Source: Plumapathes pennacea (lineage: Eukaryota; Cnidaria; Anthozoa; Antipatharia; Myriopathidae). From it: DNA of 64,000 bases. Of the stretch, positions 11,979 through 25,216 are shown one piece after another. The stretch lies in NCBI GenBank assembly GCA_964036295.1, contig OZ038468.1, positions 15,898,683-15,962,682 on the forward strand. Direction: 5' to 3'. Position numbers and translations under genes: made by a program. Positions within the stretch are counted from its first letter, which is position 1. Every line of letters starts with the position of its first letter. Below the pieces are notes generated by a model. That model was not told where the DNA came from. It made no database searches and worked only from the letters and a program-made list of their open reading frames with translations.

Positions 11979-14900
11979 CACCATCACCATCATCGTCATC
12001 ATCACCACCATCATCATCTTCATCATTACCATAAACATCATCATCATCATCACCACCATCACTATCACTATCATCATCATCATCATCATTACCATGAACA
12101 TCATCATCACCACCATCACTATCAATATCATCATCATCATCATCATCATCACCCTTATCATTATAATCATCACCATCACTATCATCTTTGTAATCTTATC
12201 CATCACCATGTCATCACCATCATAGAATCACCAACGTTACACACATCACACTGTAATTCAAAACAGACAAACAGGGAACATACCTACTACTGTAATGGCA
12301 GATGTCATCTTACTTTCACCAACTTTATTGCGAGCAACACAAGTATACTTCCCACTGTCAGAGACCAAAATTCTTGAGATAGTCAGGGTACCTCTACTAG
12401 AAACAGTGAACCTTCTGTCTTGAGAAATGGGCTGCCCATCCTTGAGCCATGTTATGCTGGGTTGGGGAATACCAGTGGCATCGCACATTATGGATACGTT
12501 GGTGCCTGATGCCGTTTCAACGCTGTCCCTAATCTTCGCGATCACATCTTTGCCGTCGTAAGACTTAAAAGACCGAGGTGTCTCCGATAAAAATATACTG
12601 GGTGCTTGAGGATCTGGATGTACGAGGGCATAATGAAGTTAGACGTGCAAAACAATGAGGGACCCAATGTCCTAAACCCTAAGCCGCCGGTCTAGGACGA
12701 CCACAATAAAGATACTAGTTGCTCGCGCCAACGAACGGAAATACCTGTTAGACGTGACACATTAAAGGAGGCATTCTGGCAACCCATTCACTAACATGCG
12801 CGCAAGAAGACATTAAAAAAAAAACAACAACAACAACAACAACAAGAAAAGAAAAATTTACAGGGAATATTTTCTCTAATGAGTTTCACCATCGTCTCAG
12901 GCTACTGCGCTCGAGACCTCAGCCATGCCATAAAAATTTAAAAGCTTTGGCCAAAGTGTACATTTTAGTTTGGATTTCATTTGGCTGAATCTGTTGCGCG
13001 CCCGCTTTAAATCTGAGATCAGCCCAGATTAAATGCGAGATATCAACCCAAGTGATTTTTCGACAGTGTGAATAAGCGTACGAGTCTCGGATCGATCCCA
13101 ACTCAATGATCGCAGAGATCAAACTGTAGATTCTCCCAACCTTTTCAGAAAAAATGTATGAGTGATGTAGTGAGAACTAATAGTTAGAGCCGTTTTCGGA
13201 TGACTGTCGAAAACCAAAACCAAAGTAATCACACAGGCCAATCACAGAGACTGAGAGAAAACAGTTCAGCCAATCAGAAGCCAAAGTAATTCACGTTTGG
13301 TCTTGCGTTTGGTTTTACTTTCCAATCAGCAGTGCGAGTACACGCCATCGCTTGCGTGAGAAGTGTTTGGTTTTGGTTTTGGTTTTGTTCCTGATTGGTT
13401 GAGAATGCTGCCAAACTTGTGTGGACCAATCGGAAAGCGTAGCAAACGCAAAACCAAAGCAATCACACAATTACTTTCGACAGTCATCCGAAAACAGCTC
13501 TAACCACCTTTCATCTGAGCAAGATATCAGAAACCAAGTTCTACTATCTCTGGTGCGAAACTGCAAGAGAGAACTGCAACTAATCACACTTGGGAGTGAA
13601 AGGGTTAATCTCCACGATGTTAGAAATGACCACGGAATGGTCCCTAGAAATCTGATATATCTGTTCATGAAAAATTGCCTGATTACTTTCTCAACAAGGG
13701 AAGACGAAGTGACATACCAGTAACATATACTGAAGACGTCATCTTGTTTTCGCCAAATCTGTTGCGAGCAACACAGGTATACTCTCCACTGTCAGAAGAC
13801 GAAGCTTTGGAAATCGTGAGGGAGCCGTTGTTAGAGACGTCCACACGCGCCCGTCCAGAAATGGACCGCCCGTTCCATAGCCATGTAATGTTAGGTTGAG
13901 GAATACCGATAGCGGGACACTGTATAGTGATGGTGGTGTCTGCCAGTGTCTGAATGGAGTCACTGACAGTTGCTACCACGTCTTGGCCGTCATAAGACAT
14001 AATAATCCCAGGTTGATCAGGTGCAGATATTTTTGGTGGTTGCGACTCTGAAAAAGTAAAAGTGACAAAGTCTTTTCTTTTACAGGTGCAATAAAAATAA
14101 TACCTAAACGTGTTGCGATCACAAAGATCGGGGATTTTGTTATGAATAGATTGTCTTATAGGACTGGGCCCGGTTTTAAGAAAGTCGATTAAGCTAATCC
14201 GGGACTAACGAAATTCTTTCTCTCGACCCCTCTGCCAATAAACCGCAGAGTTTTGTTCGAAGATGGACTAAAAAGCTTGTTCCAGCTTAAAAACGCACAA
14301 AGGAAGTTGTTGTGAACGAATTCTTTACATTTTCAGGCATATAAATGACATGAAAGTTTAGACCTAATCCAGGATTAGCCTAATCATGCTTTGAAAAACC
14401 GGGCCCTGATCACTTAGTTATTGACTGATTTTGCAGTTATTTATATCTTGGGTTATATTTCTTATGAATGCCACCGTACCTCTAGGAGTAATCTAGTTTA
14501 CTGTTCATGAATGGAAAAGCGATATTAAACATTAAACATCGCAACCACACAGGGGTTTCCAAATTAATACACAAAACAGTAGGTGCCTATAACTGTGGCG
14601 ACGAGACAGAGAGAGAGAGAGAGAAAAGAAAACTTACCAACTATTGAAATCGTGGAATTCATCGTATTTTCGCCGAATCTGTTGCGAGCAACACAAGAAT
14701 ACTTTCCACTGTCAGAAGTCGAGGCGTTAAAGATCTTCAGGGAGCCCTTGAAAATAGCAATTCGTCCACCTTCAGTTAGTGGCTGTCCGTCCTTGAGCCA
14801 CGTGACACTGGGTTCAGGAACACCGAAGGCCTCACATTCTACTGTTATAGTTGTGTCTGTCAGCGTTTCAACACTGTCGCCGATGTTGGTCATCACAGGT

Positions 14901-17900
14901 TGGTTGTCGTATGAATTAACAGACTGGGGCTCCTTGGGCACAGATATAGCTGGCGTCTCTATGTCTGGAAAAGAAGCAAAATTGGGACTTCTTTAAGCGT
15001 GGGTGCAATAGTGACCACCCACTCCAACACGCTGTAGCTACGCCACAGATAACATATTCGTGAAGTTGAAAGAACGCACTTACCAATCAAATACGAAACT
15101 AAAACATCGTGCGACTAGCAACTATTGACAATGAATACAACTACAACAGCACGGGCCTTAATGATCAACATATCCCCACATTTTCACTCCCTTGAAGACC
15201 AATACGATTCTTCAAATGCAGACTTCAACGAAACGGCTGCGAAACTAATAGAGCAACAAAGGGAAATAAATTGAAAATACACACCAACAACTCTAATCGT
15301 GGACGTCATCGTGTTTTCGCCGAATCTGTTGCGAGCAACACAAGAATACTCTCCGCTATCAGCGGCCAAGGATTTGGAGATCGAAAGAGAACCATTCTTG
15401 TGAACAGAAATTCTGTCATCTTGAGTAATGAGCTGACCGTCCTTTGTCCAAGTTATGCTTGGTTCAGGAACACCGGAGGCCGGACACTGTACGGTAATGG
15501 AGGTGTCTGCCAGTGTCTCAATACTGTCTCCGATGGTGGCTGATACAGTTTGGCCGTCGTAGGATTCAAAAGACTGTGGGTCGTCAGGTACAGATATACT
15601 AGGGGTTTCTTGTTCTGAAAAAGTAGTAGCACTTGTTTGTTATACTTGTGAAGCTGAAGTGTATTATATAGTACAACACATAAACCTTGGACCACTTATT
15701 CGCCCTAATGTAATGATCTGAAGGTGTGGCAGCAACAACAAAACAATGCAAAAAACAAAAAAAAAAAACAAAAAAAAAAACAAAAAAAAAAAACGTATCT
15801 ATAAATGATTTACCAACACTGTTTACCATCATTTCCGTATGCAGAAATCCCAACTTTTATTATAAAGCAACGGACTGAAAGTACATACCAACAACTCTAA
15901 TCGTAGAAGTCATCGTATTTTCACCAAATCTGTTGCGAGCAACACAAGAATACTCTCCAGTGTCGGAGATCGAAGCTTTGGAGATTGTCAAGAAACCATT
16001 GCTGGACATAACAATTCTTTCATCTTGAGTGACGACTTGACCATCCTTTGTCCAAGTTATGCTTGGTTCAGGAACACCGGAGGCTGGACACTGTACGGTA
16101 ATGTTGGTGTCTGCCAGTGTCTCAATACTGTCTCCGATGGTGGCTGATACAGTTTGGCCGTCGTAGGATTCAAAAGACTGTGGGTCGTCAGGTACAGATA
16201 TACTGGGCGTTTCTTCTTCTGCAAGAATAGCAGTACAAGTATTGTTTATCGCAGGACCAACAACCAAACTTCTAAAATCTAACTTTCTCCCTGTTACAAT
16301 ATCCTGCATGCAGGCTTTCGAACGCAGTAGCGATAACACTGGTCAAAACCACATTAACCCTTTCACTCCTGAGTGATCAACTTCAATTTTCTCCTGCAGT
16401 CTCTCACTAGAGACATGACGTAGTATGGTGAATTTGTCACCTGATAGTTTACTCAGACGAAAGCTGATTCGCCTATCAATTCTCACTATATCACTCACAC
16501 ATTTTCTTCTTGAATGATTAGGAGAATTTGTATTTTGAGCTCAGGAGTAAAAGTAAGAATGAGAATACGTACTGCATCACCCAAAAGCCCAAGACTCCAC
16601 GCTCTTCCTTTCTCTATCGTTGCAGTCCTACTTATAAAGCCAGTACATTTTACCAAATACACAATATCGAAATGGAGCAGTGAAAATAATAGTCTGATAA
16701 AGTACATACCAACAACTCTAATAGTGGAAGTCATCGTATTTTCGCCGAATCTGTTTCGAGCAACACAAGAATACTCTCCAGTGTCGGAGGCCAAGGCTTT
16801 GGAGATTGTCAAGGAACCGTTGCTGGACATAGCAATCCTTTCATCTTGAGAAATGAGCTGCCCGTCCTTTCTCCAAGTTATGCTGGGTTCAGGAAACCCG
16901 GCGGCTGCACAATGTACGGTAATGGAGGTGTCTGTCAGAGTTTCAATACTGTCCCCAATGTATGCTGACACAGATTCACCGTCGTAAGATTTAACAGACT
17001 GTGGTACCTCGGGTACAGATATACTAGGCGTCTCTACGTCTGCAAGAATAAAATCATTTTGTTTATTACACTTGAAAAGATCACTGGCATGGCACAAGTT
17101 AAGAAAGCTAACAGACCATTCACTTGTTCGGCACCTGGAAAGTTAACCCTGCTCTGTATATACGTCTGTTGTAAATTTATAAATGGAGTTTTGCAAAGAA
17201 AGGCAACGTAAAAAGTAGAAGGAAAGGGGAAAAAATGAATGCACACGACGTACCAACAACTCTAATCGTAGAAGTCACCCTATTTTCGCCAAATCTGTTG
17301 CGAGCAACACAAGAATACTCTCCGCTGTCAGAAGCCAAAGCTTGAACGATTATCAAGGAACCATTCTTGGAAACATCAATTCTTTCATTTTGAGTGATCA
17401 GCTGCCCGTCCTTTGTCCAAGTTATGCTGGGTTCAGGAACACCGGAGGCAGAACACTGCACAGTAATAGTGGTCTCTGCCAGAGTTTCGATACTGTCTCC
17501 GATGGTTGCTGACACAGACTGGCCGTCGTAGGATTTAACAGATTGTGAGTCCTTGGGTATAAATATGCTAGGCGTGTCTACGTCTGCAAGAATAAAATCA
17601 CTTGTTTATCACACTTGCAAAAGGTGAATCGTTAGAACTGGGTAATATTCACATTGATGGAATGGTACAAGAGCAGAATTTGAGTCCTCAAGCCATGAAG
17701 CCGAAAACAAATTAAGAAAGTTGAAAACACATTAATCTATTCCAGACCTGGAAAGTTTAGTAAATATTAACTACCTTATCCCAAAGCGTTTCCATTTGTT
17801 TATCACAAAAATTTCACATGGACAATTTTGAAAGCAACGGCTACTTAAAAATTAAAGCGACAGGGACAGAAGACGAAAGTACATACCGACAACTCTAATT

Positions 17901-18491
17901 GTGGACGTCATCGTATTTTCGCCGAACCTGTTGCGAGCAACACAAGAATACTCTCCACTGTCAGAGGACACAGCCTTGGAGATCGACAGGGAACCATTCT
18001 TGGAAATCGAAATTCTTTCATCTTGAGAGACAAACTGCCCGTCCTTTGTCCAAGTTATGCTGGGCTCAGGAACACCGGAGGCCGCACACTGTACGGTAAT
18101 GGAGGTGTCTGCCAGTGTCTCAATACTGTCCCCGATGCTCGCTATCACAGATTGTCCATCGTAGGATTTAACAGACTGTGGATCCTTTGGTACCGATATA
18201 CTGGGCGTGTCTACGTCTGAAAGAGTAACAGCGGATGTGCGTTTTAAATGGGTGTGAGTCTATCTGCCTGTTACCTTACACTAAACAATAACACTAATAG
18301 AATCCCCTGGAGGCAGAATTTCCAATGCCATCAGACCGATAATACGTGAAGGAAATAGAATGAAAATGCATCTAATCCACGCATGGTCAGGCCATGTGAC
18401 TAAGCCAATATTTAGAAATCCTGTCTGGAAACTTGTCCCTGTGTCCATTATACAAACTCTAAACAAACAATTTTGAAAGCAACAAAAACGT

Positions 18492-18538
<47 letters not shown>

Positions 18539-21500
18539 GTGTATTTGTACCCTATTTACAAAACAGATTAAAGCGATAGTTTAAAAGTGGGGTACTGGCT
18601 ACCTAGAATAACCGTAAGAGTTAGAAAAGCCAGGAAGCCAGCTTAGATAGTAAATCTATAAAATGTTTGTTCGTTCACTCAGTAGCATGTACAGACACAT
18701 ACACACAAGGAAAAATATAGGAAATTTTCAAACAAGACATGGAAAAATAGATTAAAATGGAATAAAAAGATGAAAGTACATACCAACTACTCTAATCGTG
18801 GACGTCATCGTATTTTCACCGAATCTGTTGCGAGCAACACAAGAATACTCTCCACTGTCAGAGGACACAGCCTTGGAGATCGACAGGGAACCATTCTTAG
18901 AAATCGAAATTCTATCATCTTGAGAGATAAACTGCCCGTCCTTTTTCCAAGTTATGCTGGGCTCAGGAATACCGGAGGCAGCACATTGTACGGTAATGGA
19001 GGTGTCTGCCAGTGTCTCAATACTGTCTCCGATGGTGGCTGATACAGTTTGGCCGTCGTAGGATTCAAAAGACTGTGGGTCGTCAGGTACAGATATACTG
19101 GGAGTTTCTTCTTCTGCAAGAATAGCAGTACATGTATTGTTTATCGCAGGACCAACAACCAAACTTCTAAAATCTAACTTTCTCCCTGTTACAATATCCT
19201 ACATGCAGGCTTTCGAACGCAGTAGCGATGACACTGGTCAAAACCACATTGACCCTTTCACTCCTGAGTGATCAACTTCAATTTTCTCCTTCAGTCTCTC
19301 ACTAGAGACATATGATGTAGTATCGAGAATTTGCTGCATCTCACCAAATCATTCATACATTTTCCTCTTGAGAAGTTGGGAGAATTTCTATTATGAGCTT
19401 GGGAATGAAAGGGTTAACAACTCGAAAATGGGCTATTTTTGTGGTGCGGATTTACGTTTCTAAAATCTGCGTTTCCAAAGCAAAATAATGAGATCATAAA
19501 CGCAGGTACATACCGACAACTGTAATTGAAGATGTCGCCTGGTTTTCGCCAAATTTGTTACGAGAGACACAAGTATACATGGCGCTATCCGAAGCCAAAG
19601 CCTTTGAGATCGTAAGGGAACCGTCCTTGGATACAGTAAACCTCCCCTCTTCAGAAATGGGCAGCCCATCTCTAAGCCACGAAGTCTGTGGTTCAGGGAC
19701 CCCAGAAGCCTTACACAGCACAGTCACGGTGGTGTCAGGCAGAACTTCGATGCTGTCTCCGATGGTCGCCACAACAGGTTGACCGTCATAAGATGAAACA
19801 GTTTTAGGTTCCTTTGAGTCGGGAATTTTAGGTGTTTGTGGTTCTGTAAGAGTAACGTTATCATACAACATCAGTACTGCTGGACTCGTAAGCAAAAGAA
19901 CAAGGAATTATCGCCCGGGTTAGAGTAGTCTCCAGCAAGACTGTTGTTGTTGACTGACATTTCGACACCTTGAGCGGAAGTCATCTTCAGAGTCAAATGA
20001 AGAGGTTTCGTTAGATGGTGGCATTTGTCTTTGGTCGTTTATGTGATTGGTCCGTTTTGTCGTCATGTGATTGGTCGATAATAATGAAATACCATATTTA
20101 GTCTCTCAGGGACTCAGAACAAGTCTTGATGACGTATGCTAAAATGTAAAATGTATCAACGCAAGATTGCTGTGGATTTGCTGAACGCTATAAAACATGC
20201 GTTGGTTAAAGTTTCGAGCGCAAGCCTTCGTTGGGGGAAAGACGCTCTGACGGGGCTATCGCAAGCCAACATATCTTTACCGCGTTTGAACTTCTTCCAT
20301 GCACGTCAGCCAACACATTTTTAATCGCCATTACGTTGATACATTCTACAAACAAACAAGCAAACAAACAAGCAAACAAAACAAGATAAAAAATGATAGA
20401 CTTCGTCACGTACCAACAATTGTTACCAGTGACGACAACGTCTCTTCCCCGAATCTATTACTGCTGACGCAAGTATACTCTCCACTGTCAGAGAGCAGTG
20501 CTTCTGAGATGGTTAGGGAACCGTTGCTGTGAGTAATGAGTCTCTTTGTTTTCACAAGTCTCTGTCCGTCCTTGCGCCACGCTATGTCGGGTTTAGGAAA
20601 ACCGGAAGCTGAACAGTGAATCATGATTGTGGTTTCTGCAAGCGTTGTAACACTGTCGCCGACGGACACCGAGAACGGCCGGCCGTCGAACGATTCAACG
20701 TCTTGACCTTCCTGTGATATATGTATGACAGGTGCGCGCGGCTCTGGAAGAAATATGGCAATTAATAATCCAAAAGATGCTTGATAAAAAGCATTGAAAG
20801 AGGGAGAAGGTGCGGGGATATTTTCTAGCATCAATTTTAGCATTTTTTTAGGAAAGCGTCAGAAGACGTTTTGGATATAGTTCTTATCTTCAAGGATGTG
20901 AGTCTTTTGTATGGAACTCAAACTAGAGCAAAACAACGATAAACACAGGAAACTAGACGAAAAAGAAACGGTAGAAAGAATAGCAAGAAAGAAGAAGAAG
21001 AAAAAAAAGAAAAACTCAGTAAAACGACAGTAAAAATGTGGTTTTCCACGTGAACGCTGAAGCTGCAGAAAACAAAGATGCTTAATAACAGAAAACCATA
21101 CCATTTACAATAACAGAAGAGGAAGCACTGTCAGTTCCCGCTGCATTCGTCACGCTACAGGTGTAAATCCCGCTTGTCAGCGCCCGTTTGATGACCAGGG
21201 AGCCGTCTTCAAGGATCTCGTACCCATGTGCACCCGCCACATTGCGACCGTCCATACTCCAAGTAACAGTGGGCCTGGGAACACCGCTGTTGGGACACCT
21301 GATGGTTATACTGGTGTTTGTCAGTGATGTGATGTTAACCCCAACGTCTATGTTCACAGGACTGCCATCACTGGTGGAGATGTTCTTGTCAGGATCTGCT
21401 GGTACAATCTTCGGTACCATTGGTGCTAAATCAGAAAAAAACGAGTTTTCTTGATTAAGAAAAGACTGTGAAACATGCTTAATTCGCTCATTGCACGGTG

Positions 21501-24500
21501 CAAATGCATTGAAGTAACTTATATTTGAGTATGGAGTCCTAGTATGGAGTCCTAGTATTTAGTTTATTGGCTAAGTCTTGAAGTTTACGAGCGTTACATT
21601 TACCTACAAGATCGGCACTTGAATCCACGGTTTTGTGCAATAACCGCTGACTCAAAAGCAAGGAGACTGCACGGCCGAAAAACGTATTTCCGCTGTGTTG
21701 AAGACACCATGTGACTTACCGACAACCACAACACTAGAAGTCGCTCCATCCGTTCCAGCTTCATTCTCAACGCTACACGTATACGCTGCACTCTCCTTCG
21801 CGTGTCTCACTGTAAGTGTCCCACTGCTGTCTACAGAGTTGTTCTCATCAAGACTCAGCACTTCACCATTCTTTTTCCAAGTTACACGAGGCTTCGGAAC
21901 CCCGCTTGTAGGACATGTGATTGATATGGTGGTATTCGGCAGGGCCGTCACGTTGTCTCCTACTGTCATGGAAACTGGATTCCCATCGCCAATAGGAATG
22001 TCCTTTGGCTCATCCGGTGTTGTAATCTGAGGCTTGCTGGAATCTGTACAATCACAGGGTAAAACAGACTAGTTTTTGACTGTTGGTCGTGTTTGACGGT
22101 TGACTGTCAAACACGAAATCACAGAACCAATCACAAAGGGTGAAAGGAAACACTTTCAAGCCAACACAAGCCTGTGATTGGTTTTATATAAGAGAAGGTA
22201 CCAATTTGAAGTGCGTTCAAAGCCAGATGATCCACGAAAAGTTATACTATCTAATTTTTGCTGTAAGCGAACTAAAGACCAACTAAATAATTGTTTTAAA
22301 AACTCATTTGTAAGAAAATCCCCTAGCATTCAGGCTTAAAAATTAGAACGAAAAAGGGACTTAAGCCTTTGGGTCCTACAGCAACGCTCTAACTAAATTT
22401 TCTCCTCACTACCTCGAAGCAAGAGCATGCAGTACGGTATGGAGAAAATAGCATCTGATCTGCCCTTTGTAGTACCCGGGACAACTTTTCTCCATATAAA
22501 CAGGGCCTTAGACAGAGTTTAACATGCATTTAACATACCGTAAACAACCACGTTGGTAAATGCCATGTCCATTCCAAGCAAATTCTCAGCGGTGCAGGTG
22601 TACTCCCCACTATCTTTAGTCTGAAGCTTGTGAATCCTCAGTGTACCATTGCAGTCCATATCCAGTTTGTCACTAGACTCCAGCACACTTTGTCCCTTGG
22701 CCCAGATGAATTTCGGCATCGGCACGCCCCTCACAGGACACTTGATAGTGAGTGGGGTGCCACTCATGAGTGTGACGTCACTTCCGATTGTCACGTTGAC
22801 CGGTTTCCGGTCTCTCAGAGATTCCAATTGGTTAAAGGTAGAGAAGATCATGGGAGGGACTGGTTCTGAAATGGTAACGTTTACATCACCACATCAGATC
22901 CAGAATCGGACAGCGAAACGCCCCATGTAAAGTAATCCGGAATCACGCGAGCTTGCTGATCGTTTCAGTTTCATAAAATATCTATCGCAGGTTATTTCTC
23001 TTTTACTCTGTTCAAAAACGTGAATGCTACGGTGGCTTGGAAGGGACACCTAAAAATTGTTTTTTCCTAATCCCCAGTTGCTAATCCCGAGCTGCTAATC
23101 CCGAGTTAATCCCGAGTTGTTAATCCCAAGTTGTTAATCTCGAGTTACTAATCCCGAGTTGCTAATCGCGAGTTGTTAATCCCGAGTTGTTTAGGTTTCA
23201 GTTGACAGTTCTGGAGTTTCTTAGGTTGAGTCGAGTTCGCCTTTGACGGACGTAGAGAGACCGCTGTTAGATAGTTAGATAGTCCCCCAACATATAGTAA
23301 ATACATGAAATCACAAGAACAGTTACAAACCGTAAACTTTAAGAGTCGTCGTTTCAAAAACCATTCCAGCAATGTTTTTGGCCACACACGTGTACCTGTC
23401 CGTATCAAGAACATCCAAGTTGTCGATGATTAACTTGTCGCCACTGATCACGTGACGCGCGTCGGCGTGTATTCGCTGGCCAGCTCTGTACCACGTGATG
23501 GCGGGGTGAGGTATTCCAGTCGCTGGACAAACTATGGTCACTTTTCGCCCTTTGATCGTCGTCAGGTTATCCCCAATCTTGGCCCTAAACGGCTGCTTTT
23601 CGTACCAGATTACATACAACTTTGATGATGTGATTGTTGGATGAACGGGTTCTGTGGACCAGGGAGAAAATGGTCGTTCACTATGACTGAGACAAAAGCA
23701 AAGCCTAATTCCGATCTTTCCACGCAAGCAAGTGGCGATGGCGTGTTCTCGCACTGCTGATTGATTTCTTCCTCAAAATTAAACCAAACGCCACTTACGC
23801 TGGCTTCTAATTGGTTAAAAATGTTTCTTACAGATTGGCGGTGTACTTGCTTTGCTTTATTATACAAAATCACAACGCACTCTAAAAAGTTCACTGGGAT
23901 ACATACCTATGACAGACACAATCGTGGCTGCGTGAACCTCTGCAAAGGCATTCCTGGCAGTGCACTGGTATTCACCACTGTCCGCCGTGCGGGCTCGTTT
24001 TACTGTCAATGTGCCACTCGCATCCATGCCAAGTCTTTCCCCTGAGGTTACCTGCTGACCGCCCTTTTTCCAGGAAATCGCGGGCTTGGGCTTGCCTTCC
24101 ACTGGGCAGCGCAAGGAGATCTGGGTAGTGGTCAATGTGCTCACTTTTCCTCCCACTGTGACTGACACGGGTTCGAGATCACTTAGCGATAAAACTGTTC
24201 TTGTATCTGCCAGAATTCGAAGCGGCATTGACTCTGTGAAGAAGATATGACAAAACTTCATGAGATACGGTAACTGCGCATATCACGTAGAATCGACAGT
24301 CCTTTGCGCAGTTTCAAGACTTCGTCACGAAGTCATTAACTAGTCAGCCAATCACGTGTGCAGAAGATAATTTTTGAGTTTACTGTACCCAACCAGGATT
24401 AGCCTAATCGAGATTAAACAAAAGGCCCAGTGTAGTTACTCATGCGAAGGCTAGAGTTTATTTCTAATCCAAAAAAATCACCAATGAAGGCAATAAAAGA

Positions 24501-25176
24501 AACAAAACGCAAAAATACCAATGACTTGAATGCGTCCAGATATTCGGTCCCGTCCCTGGATGTTTACGGCCGTACAACTGTACTCTCCAGAATCTTCCAA
24601 CACCAGTCCACTGATCGTCAAAACGTTCTTGTCGATTAAATATCTGCCGCCAGAGATGAGCTCTTTACCGTCCTTAGACCACGTGACAGTGGGGAGTGGC
24701 AAGCCAGAAACTGGGCACGTGATCTCCACGGAGGTGTTGGCTCGAACATCTGCTATGCTGCCCACCTGTATAGCGGTCTTAGTCGTGTTTTTAAGGGGTA
24801 CACGGAGACCTGATACAGCTTGGATGGCTGGAGGCACAGGTTCTAAAAGAGAAGCGTAATGGTTTACTTGTCACATTATACATAACTGTATATACACACA
24901 GGGCTACTTCAATATCGTACTGGCCACCTGAACTAATCTCGTTACGTTACACCTACATGCTAGAACTTTACACATGCGGGATAAAAATAATAAAAAAAGA
25001 TACATGTCCATATGATTCCACACACAAAATCTATTATTCAAAATCTTATTTATTCAGCGAAATTACTCTGAACGAGATCCAGTTTATAAGCTTACAAGCC
25101 GGGAAGAAACACTACTCTCGAAAGTTTCAAGGAAAGAAACCAAAGGCACATGGACAACAACAACAACAACAACAAC

Positions 25177-25216
<40 letters not shown>

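Noticed and set aside
11871-12225. Long open frames on both strands (Ile/Thr-rich and Met-rich)
   Set aside because: Pure translations of the ATC/CAT microsatellite.
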